From Chloroflexi bacterium TSY (GTDB lineage: Bacteria > Chloroflexota > Anaerolineae > Caldilineales > Caldilineaceae), in the NCBI GenBank assembly GCA_019217005.1, contig JAHBNG010000051.1, forward strand, positions 29,948 through 93,947: a stretch of 64,000 nt of DNA, in the 5' to 3' direction. Below the pieces are notes generated by a model. That model searched no databases. It was not told the origin of the DNA and worked only from the letters and a program-made list of their open reading frames with translations. Numbering within the stretch: position 1 is the stretch's first letter; each line of letters opens with the position of its first letter. The position numbers and the translations under genes were made by a program. Positions 58,116-64,000 of the stretch are shown piece by piece.

Positions 58116-60239
58116 ATGAACCATTTAGAACCTATCCGAAAAATGGTTGTGAGTCCGACCAGCTTCTCGAGTGAGAACAGATCGTCACAGAACTTTTCGG
58201 ATAAGCACTTAGGGTGGCGCAACCACCGCTCATTTCTGGCCATTGCGCTCATTTTGAGCCTGCTGTTTGCTGCATGTGGAGGAGGTACGCCTGCTGATGC
58301 ACCCGTTGTGGAGGAGAGTGCCGCAGAGTCGGCAGACGAATCAATGGCCAATGTGCCTGACACACAGCATAGCGAATCGCCCATGCTGGCCCAACGCGTT
58401 GCAGCCGGCGAACTCCCCAATGTCGATGAACGATTGCCCACAGACCCTGTAGTTATCGAACCCATTGAAGCAGCCGGTGAAACCATTGGTCAATATGGTG
58501 GCACGCTATCCGTCATGGGAATTGATCCCAACGGCGATGCATTTGGTGCTGAGTGGGGCGATGGCGGTGGCTTGGGACAAGAATCAGCAGCCACATGGGA
58601 CATTGCCCTGCGCAAGGCTGTGCCCAACATTGCCGATAGCTGGGAACTGTCCGAGGATCTCATGACGCTCACCATTCATATCCGGGAGGGGTTACGCTGG
58701 TCCGATGGAGAGTTACTTACCACCAAAGATGTGCAGTTCTGGTGGGAAGACATTATGCTCCATGACAAGCTAACGCCCAAGATTCCTAGCTACTTTGCAC
58801 CAAATGATCAGGTGATGACGGTCAACATTATCGATGACTATACCTTCGCCTTCGAATATGTGGAACCCTACGTTGCAGCAGCGGATCGGATCTCTTCTCT
58901 GCGGCCCTGGGCACCCGAACATTACCTATCACAGTGGCACATTGACCACAATGAGAATGCCAACGATCTGGCTGCAGAAGAGGGATTTGGCGAGTGGTGG
59001 GAAGCGTTTTTAGCCCGGTATGGAGGCTCCGGCATTCCAGGGCCACACATTGTCTATGGCGGTCAACTGCCCGTATTGGCGCCCTACATTGTTGGTGAAG
59101 CTGACTCGGCTGGCAACCGCATCGCCGAACGCAATCCTTACTATTGGAAAGTGGATTCTGCGGGCAACCAGCTTCCTTACATTGATTTCTACGAACGTGT
59201 GCTGGTAGGTAGCCGCGAGATTTTAGAGGCCAAGGCCGTTTCTGGTGAATACAACTTTGGCGGTGCATGGGCGGATCTTGCCAATTTCCCACTTTTGGTC
59301 GAAAGCTCGGAGCAAGCAGGGTACACTGTACGCATGTACCCAGGATTGCTCTGGGGGGGGAGCGTCAGTTGGGCCTTCAACTACACGAGCAAGGATCCGC
59401 TCAAACGCGAAATTTTCAATGATCTCCGCTTCCGCAAAGCGATGGCTTACGCAATCAATCGAGATGAGTACAGCCAGGTCTTTAACCTTGGGTTGACTGA
59501 ACTGCGCAATGCTGCACCGCCCTCTGACTGGAGCTTCTACGAAGACAGCCAAGGGCGGCTCTATGTGGAATACGATGTCGATTTGGCAAACGAGCTGCTG
59601 GACGAATTGGGGCTGGCTTGGGATGCGAATCAGGAGTGGCGTCTGCGGCCTGATAATGGCGAACAGTTCATTATTACGACCGAAATTGGTCAAGAAGGAC
59701 ATCGGCCCGGCGAGTGGGAATTCATTACCCGCTATTGGGCTGAAGTTGGCATTGAGGTCAAGTTTAAACAGGTCGATCAGCAGCTCTATGCTCAACATTT
59801 ACTGGCCAACGATCTGGACATTGGTACCTGGGGTGCAGGTGGTCCGCCCGAAACCGTTAGCCATGCTGTCTATCCCATCCGCTTGGTTCCACCCTGGCAC
59901 TGGCGTGATTGCTGTGCCCTGGCCGGTATCCCCTGGTATGATTGGTATGACAGCAATGGTGAAAAAGGCGAAGAACCGCCCGAGATCATCAAAGAGCTAT
60001 ATACAATTCTTGATGAGTGGAAAGCTGAACCAATTGGTTCTGACCGTTATGTAGAGCTCGGCAAAGAGATGGTGCGCATCAACAATGAAAATATCTGGTA
60101 CAACGTTGCAACTGGTTCGACGCCCAGCATTAGCCATGCTGTTGTAGTCAGTGCAGTCGATAATAGCGTGAAAAATGTGCGTGATCCCGAGTCCGGCACT
60201 GGCTGGTGGTTGATTGAGATGTTGTGGATTGACGAGTAA
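58116..60239 (+). CDS. Solute-binding protein family 5 lipoprotein (long form) with repeat-derived N-terminal insert
   Basis: 707 aa. AAGGAGG precedes the ATG perfectly. Residues 1-4 are native, then 28 residues come from repeat D, then GWRNHRSFLAIALILSLLFAAC (shown in two parts by the hydrophobic core and lipobox FAAC). The mature part has IREGLRWSDGELLTTKDVQF, FEYVEPYVAA, APYIVGEADSAGNRIAERNP, FRKAMAYAINRDEYSQVF. Long members accept oligosaccharides or large peptides. The insert lengthens the n-region of the signal peptide from about 10 to 38 residues; export may be impaired but is not excluded. Confidence 0.92.
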   Translation: MNHLEPIRKMVVSPTSFSSENRSSQNFSDKHLGWRNHRSFLAIALILSLLFAACGGGTPADAPVVEESAAESADESMANVPDTQHSESPMLAQRVAAGELPNVDERLPTDPVVIEPIEAAGETIGQYGGTLSVMGIDPNGDAFGAEWGDGGGLGQESAATWDIALRKAVPNIADSWELSEDLMTLTIHIREGLRWSDGELLTTKDVQFWWEDIMLHDKLTPKIPSYFAPNDQVMTVNIIDDYTFAFEYVEPYVAAADRISSLRPWAPEHYLSQWHIDHNENANDLAAEEGFGEWWEAFLARYGGSGIPGPHIVYGGQLPVLAPYIVGEADSAGNRIAERNPYYWKVDSAGNQLPYIDFYERVLVGSREILEAKAVSGEYNFGGAWADLANFPLLVESSEQAGYTVRMYPGLLWGGSVSWAFNYTSKDPLKREIFNDLRFRKAMAYAINRDEYSQVFNLGLTELRNAAPPSDWSFYEDSQGRLYVEYDVDLANELLDELGLAWDANQEWRLRPDNGEQFIITTEIGQEGHRPGEWEFITRYWAEVGIEVKFKQVDQQLYAQHLLANDLDIGTWGAGGPPETVSHAVYPIRLVPPWHWRDCCALAGIPWYDWYDSNGEKGEEPPEIIKELYTILDEWKAEPIGSDRYVELGKEMVRINNENIWYNVATGSTPSISHAVVVSAVDNSVKNVRDPESGTGWWLIEMLWIDE
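58129..58210 (+). repeat. ~80 bp dispersed repeat D, copy 5 (in coding sequence)
   Basis: Inserted after codon 4 of the binding protein, flanked by TTAG on both sides, total 84 bp, so the frame is kept. Removing it restores MNHLGWRNHRSFLAIAL. Confidence 0.88.
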
Positions 60240-60253
60240 TCTAATGAATAATC

Positions 60254-60408
60254 GGGGTGGTTCATTTTAGCTGGATAGATAGGTTTACACTTTTAGAAAC
60301 AGAAAGAACGTTTATATTCTCTGATTTCGCCGATTCTCAGAGAGAAAACGGTCTCATATAGATTTTTGTCTATATATCAAAAGTGTAAACCTAATTTTGA
60401 ACCACCCC
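60254..60408 (+). mobile_element. Family-A MITE, copy 5
   Basis: 155 bp with one internal change (CGATTCTCAG for CGGTTCTCAG). Flanks GAATAATC and AAGATGAT do not match, so adjacent DNA may have been exchanged. Confidence 0.92.
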
Positions 60409-60631
60409 AAGATGATCGTGCTAAACATGTACTTGACTCCTATCAATTATGAAACTGTTTATATTCTTGCCGTAGGGTAAGCGTCGATTTATGAATTTGT
60501 TGACGAAGTTTGCCTTTTTTTGTACGGTAACTATACGGGATCCGTACGACAAGAGTGCGACACAATGCGTGTCATACTGCGACAAGAGTGCGACACAATC
60601 ATGAATTTATCTTATATATCACACTGTTTAA
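60409..60631. repeat. Intergenic with two 20-bp direct repeats
   Basis: CGACAAGAGTGCGACACAAT occurs at 60547-60566 and 60580-60599, 33 bp apart. Such repeated blocks are found near ends of IS21-like elements (from memory), but no transposase is here. No gene is seen. Confidence 0.5.
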
Positions 60632-60960
60632 GGGGTGGTTCATTTTAGGCGGACAATTAGGTTTACATTTTTGGGGGTGGTTCATTTTAGCTGGATAGAT
60701 AGGTTTACACTTTTAGAAACAGAAAGAACGTTTATATTCTCTGATTTCGCCGGTTCTCAGAGAGAAAACGGTCTCATATAGATTTTTGTCTATATATCAA
60801 AAGTGTAAACCTAATTTTGAACCACCCCCATTTTTGCAAAGAGAAAAGATGTTTATATTTTCTACTTTGAGCCATGCTCAGGCAGAAAACGGTCTCATAT
60901 AGATTTTTATCTATGTATCAAAAGTGTAAACCTATCTATCCAGCTAAAATGAACCACCCC
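60632..60960 (+). mobile_element. Diverged family-A element, split by a younger family-A copy
   Basis: Ends GGGGTGGTTCATTTTAGGCG and GAACCACCCC; about 166 bp once the inner copy and duplication are removed. Interior (AAAGATGTTTATATTTTCTA, CAGGCAGAAAACGGTCTCAT) is clearly related to but older than the 155-bp copies. No duplication on its outer flanks. Confidence 0.88.
60674..60828 (+). mobile_element. Family-A MITE, copy 6 (inside the diverged copy)
   Basis: 155 bp with 8-bp duplications CATTTTTG (60666-60673, 60829-60836). Confidence 0.96.
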
Positions 60961-61096
60961 GAAATATTATAAAGATGTAACAGAATAGTAGCATGAAAAG
61001 GTATACGGTTGGCGATAAAGTAGAAGAATTCAATATAAAGCACTTAGAGTATTAGAATCCATTGACGTATTGTAGAGCCAATAGAGAGTATTGAAT

Positions 61097-64000
61097 ATGT
61101 ATCAAGAAGCACAAACATATCGAGCAGATATCAGCAATGACCATCTCCATCGCGGCCTCGGTGCATCGATGCAGAGAGCAACATCAGTTCAGACAATTCA
61201 ACAGACCCAGTCACAATTGGTTCAAGAGACGGGCGCCGAATCTGACCTGCGACTATATCTCTTGGGTGGATTTCGCGCCGAATTCTGCTCTCAACCACTT
61301 AGAAAATTTAAGACCGCTAAAGTACGCGCATTGCTGGTTTATCTAGCCATTGAATCGGAGTGGCCCCATGAACGTTCAGCTCTGGCTGGCTTATTGTGGC
61401 CAGAGATGCAAGAGCAAGCTGCATTGCGAAATTTGACGCAGACGCTTGTCCGTGTACGTAAGGCTATATGCGACGAGCAGGCAACACCGCCTTTTCTCCT
61501 TATGTCGCGACAAACAATACAGATGAATCAGGCAAGTCATTTCTGGGTGGATGTGCATGATCTTCTGCAGGGAACAGCATTGGTTCAAGTCAACCATCAT
61601 AGCCTTCTGGAAGCACGCGAAGTTGCACAGCTTGAAGCACTCGTTGGCCTCTATGATGGCGAATTTCTCGCTGGATTTTCTCTTCCCGAGTGCGAGGCCT
61701 TTGAGGAATGGTTGCTTTTCAAGCGAGAACAAATTCAACAGCAGGTTTTGGACATCCTTGATATCCTGACGGAATCACACATTGGACTAGGTAATTATTC
61801 AGACGCGCAGCAGTTCGCACAACAGCAATTGGGAATCGCGCCATGGCGCGAAAATGCATACCGACAGTTGATGACATCTCTTGCATACGATGGTCAACGT
61901 GCAGCTGCCATGGCCCAATATGAAAAGTGCCGCCAGGTTCTTGAGATTGAGCTTGATATAGAACCTGAAGAGTCCACAACAGTTCTCTATCGTCAGATTA
62001 AGTCGGGTGAATTCCAGACCGCAGAATCAACGAAAATCGAAACCGCTGAGGAAACACCCATAGTTCTTGACTCACCAACGCTCCCTTCTGTTTCAGAATC
62101 GATTCAAACACAATCTTCCCAAGAGGCAGAGGCACAAATATCCGTAGTATATCCTTCAACGTTTCCTATCCGTCATAATTTACCTGCACAATCTAAAGAA
62201 ATGGTTGGTCGTACCAATGAGCGCTCACTCATCATCCGACACTTACTTGATCCCCTTCAGCGGCTGGTGACACTGTTTGGTATGGGGGGAGCCGGGAAAA
62301 CACGGCTTGCGGTATCTGTCGCGGAAATGATTGTGGGAATCTCGTTAGAGAGCGATGTGTCGTTCCCCCTAGATTATACACAAAACTTCGTGGATGGTAT
62401 TTGGTTTGTCCCCCTTGTTGACGTCTTCCAACATCATGAGCCAGAGAGAAGCACCACTGCATCTAGTCCGCTTGTCCAGGCAATTGCAAGCACCCTAAAT
62501 CTCAAACTTTCTGGCTCCGACGATCTCTGTACCGAGTTGATCAGCTACTTGCAGAATAAAAAGCTAATGCTGATACTAGATAATTTCGAACACCTCATGA
62601 GTGAGACATCAACGATTATCTCTCTGTTGCAAGAGACACATGGGGTGACCATTTTAGTCACTTCACGCGAACGTCTGAATATTAGTTATGAAAAAGTGGT
62701 TCGTGTTGATGGATTGCCATATGTTGTGGACCCAAATGCACCCGACGCAGCGGATTCACCAAGCGTGAAGCTCTTTGTCAACAACGCTCGTCGTACTTCG
62801 CCGAATTTCCACCTACATCAAGAAAACGTTTCAAGCATTGCCCGGATCTGTCGTCTTTTGGAAGGCTTTCCATTGGGGATTGAGCTGGCATCCAACTGGG
62901 TTGAGCACTACCAGGTTGCTGAAATTGTCGAAGCAATTCAACAAGATATCGATTTTCTGTCCACTACGCATCGAGACATCCCTGAACGACACCGTAGTCT
63001 TAGAGCGGTCTTTGACTATTCTTGGCGTCTTTTATCACGTGATGAACAAAAGACTCTTGCTCAATTATCAATCTTCCGTGGTTCATTCAGCCGCGAAGCA
63101 ATCATTGAAGTAACGGGAGCAAACTTAGCCGTCGTGGCAATACTTGTGGATAAGTCACTGTTGCGACAAACGGCTGCTGGACGTTACGATATTCATGAAC
63201 GTTTGCGTAGCTTTGCTGCTGAGAAACTTTCTGACTTTACCGACGAAAAACAGGCGAGTCGGTTGCAAGATGTTCAGAGTTTGCATATTAATGATACTGA
63301 ATTAGATCGACAGTCATTCACGCAGGGGGTTTTTCAAAGATATCTTGAATATTATTTTCGTTTCTCTAATGATCGGGTAAGAGAGTTACGCGGACCTCAG
63401 CCACGGCAAGCGTTAGTTGAATTTCGGAAGGAGATGGGTAATATTCGGCGGCTCGCTGTTTGGGCGGTTGAACATTTGCCATTGCCGATTGTTAAAGAAT
63501 TTCTCCTTGGTTTTGCTCAAATCTATGGACTTCAGGGACTTTGGCAGGAAGGAGAGGAGTTTCTAAATCGCCTTTTAATCCGCACAGAGGCAGAGATCGA
63601 ATTGACTGTGAGTCAAGATGATTCTTCAGAGGCGCATAGCGCGTCACACCGTAACCTTCTCAAACAACTGCATTGTAACCTCCTCTATGAGCGATCATAC
63701 TTTTTGCGTTTTCAAATGAAGCTAGAAGAGGCTGTTGCAAGTGGGGAGCTGGCGATTGCGAAAGCTCACGAGATCCAAGACGATCTCTGTGTGGCGAAAG
63801 GTCACATGATTATTGGCGGAACAAATTATACCCTGACTAGATATGATGAATCCCAGAAGCATTTGGAGAAGAGTCTTCAAATTCTTCAAAGTTTACCGGA
63901 TGATGACTCTAATCCGTCCCTCTCTCATACAGCGAAGACAAAGTCTGTGACCTTATTTTTGCGCAACGAGAGCGTGATTCTATTCGTTCATGCAACTAGA
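61097..64000 (+). CDS. SARP/BTAD-type transcriptional regulator with NB-ARC-like ATPase and TPRs (partial)
   Basis: Open from ATG 61097 to the window edge, 968 codons without stop. Residues ~50-130: OmpR-like winged helix (LRLYLLGGFRAEF, ALLVYLAIESEWPHERSAL, LLWPEMQEQAALRNL). ~130-300: bacterial transcriptional activation domain (FLAGFSLPECEAFEEWLLF, YEKCRQVLEIELDIEP). ~370-700: STAND ATPase with Walker A LFGMGGAGKTRLA, Walker B LMLILDNFEHLM, TSRERLNI and LEGFPLGIELASNW. TPR-like helices run to the edge. Such large regulators control secondary metabolism or stress genes. No clear ribosome site; M 61139 frame is a shadow. Target unknown. Confidence 0.92.
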   Translation, partial: MYQEAQTYRADISNDHLHRGLGASMQRATSVQTIQQTQSQLVQETGAESDLRLYLLGGFRAEFCSQPLRKFKTAKVRALLVYLAIESEWPHERSALAGLLWPEMQEQAALRNLTQTLVRVRKAICDEQATPPFLLMSRQTIQMNQASHFWVDVHDLLQGTALVQVNHHSLLEAREVAQLEALVGLYDGEFLAGFSLPECEAFEEWLLFKREQIQQQVLDILDILTESHIGLGNYSDAQQFAQQQLGIAPWRENAYRQLMTSLAYDGQRAAAMAQYEKCRQVLEIELDIEPEESTTVLYRQIKSGEFQTAESTKIETAEETPIVLDSPTLPSVSESIQTQSSQEAEAQISVVYPSTFPIRHNLPAQSKEMVGRTNERSLIIRHLLDPLQRLVTLFGMGGAGKTRLAVSVAEMIVGISLESDVSFPLDYTQNFVDGIWFVPLVDVFQHHEPERSTTASSPLVQAIASTLNLKLSGSDDLCTELISYLQNKKLMLILDNFEHLMSETSTIISLLQETHGVTILVTSRERLNISYEKVVRVDGLPYVVDPNAPDAADSPSVKLFVNNARRTSPNFHLHQENVSSIARICRLLEGFPLGIELASNWVEHYQVAEIVEAIQQDIDFLSTTHRDIPERHRSLRAVFDYSWRLLSRDEQKTLAQLSIFRGSFSREAIIEVTGANLAVVAILVDKSLLRQTAAGRYDIHERLRSFAAEKLSDFTDEKQASRLQDVQSLHINDTELDRQSFTQGVFQRYLEYYFRFSNDRVRELRGPQPRQALVEFRKEMGNIRRLAVWAVEHLPLPIVKEFLLGFAQIYGLQGLWQEGEEFLNRLLIRTEAEIELTVSQDDSSEAHSASHRNLLKQLHCNLLYERSYFLRFQMKLEEAVASGELAIAKAHEIQDDLCVAKGHMIIGGTNYTLTRYDESQKHLEKSLQILQSLPDDDSNPSLSHTAKTKSVTLFLRNESVILFVHATR

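Noticed and set aside
60547..60599. IS21-family end
   Set aside because: The repeated CGACAAGAGTGCGACACAAT is suggestive, but no IstA/IstB sequence or second end is visible.

Overview
This 64 kb window is bacterial, of moderate GC, and most likely from a Chloroflexota lineage (Caldilineales/Anaerolineae-like). That placement is inference. It rests on the long SARP/BTAD-type NTPase regulator at the right edge, the CHAT-nSTAND1-FGE protein with its GDKVGGDKV-type linker, several lipoproteins with Ser/Glu-rich tails after the lipobox, three peptide/oligosaccharide-type ABC transporter sets, and the sialidase, PhyH, sulfatase and glycosidase-like genes. No rRNA, phage or CRISPR locus is visible.

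Layout. 0-2 kb: sialidase and phytanoyl-CoA-dioxygenase-like genes. 2.2-5 kb: MFS exporter and the N-terminal part of a histidine kinase. 5-18.4 kb, all on the minus strand: a dipeptide-type transporter, a BrnT/BrnA toxin-antitoxin pair, a glycosidase-like protein, a class V aminotransferase, an IS-disrupted DNA methyltransferase, a response regulator, a ThDP enzyme and the missing C-terminus of the same histidine kinase. 18.6-26 kb: an ABC-exporter C-terminus joined to an M14 carboxypeptidase, broken hsdR and hsdS, and an IS4-like element. 26.8-32.5 kb: the CHAT-nSTAND1-FGE gene and a membrane-TPR gene. 32.7-35.5 kb: a housekeeping island (tRNA-Pro, fmt, FprA-like reductase). 35.8-41.5 kb: nested ISs, a BMP lipoprotein, an intact ISAs1 element and a sulfatase remnant. 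41.5-47 kb: ABC permeases, a GHL6-like glycosidase with one nonsense codon, and an alpha/beta hydrolase. 47-51.8 kb: second IS4-like copy, methyltransferase, polysaccharide pyruvyl transferase, uridine-kinase-like gene. 52-60.2 kb: a second complete peptide ABC operon (D-F-B-C-Uma2-A). 60.2-61 kb: a MITE nest. 61.1 kb to the end: the SARP regulator, cut by the window edge.

The dominant theme is small non-autonomous mobile DNA remodelling genes. Two MITE families are defined to the base. Family A is 155 bp, with GGGGTGGTTCA ends and 8-bp target duplications: six full copies and one diverged copy. Family B is 215 bp, with CAGTAGATCC ends and 5-bp target duplications: five copies. They sit inside or between genes for MFS, histidine kinase, HsdR, an ABC ATPase, a TPR protein and a transposase. 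Removing element plus one target copy restores an uninterrupted in-frame protein in each case where both flanks are present. Two family-B copies in inverted orientation bound a ~13.2 kb segment that appears to have inverted, splitting the histidine kinase between its N box and G1 box, with halves at 4.9 kb and 18.4 kb.

Three further small repeat families (a ~75 bp hairpin, an ~80 bp repeat and TAGGGG palindromes) are scattered. One ~80 bp copy adds 28 codons in frame to a lipoprotein signal peptide, and one palindrome adds ~10 codons to hsdR. Many genes here are therefore recently broken or patched rather than intact. Some single-base lesions could be assembly errors.
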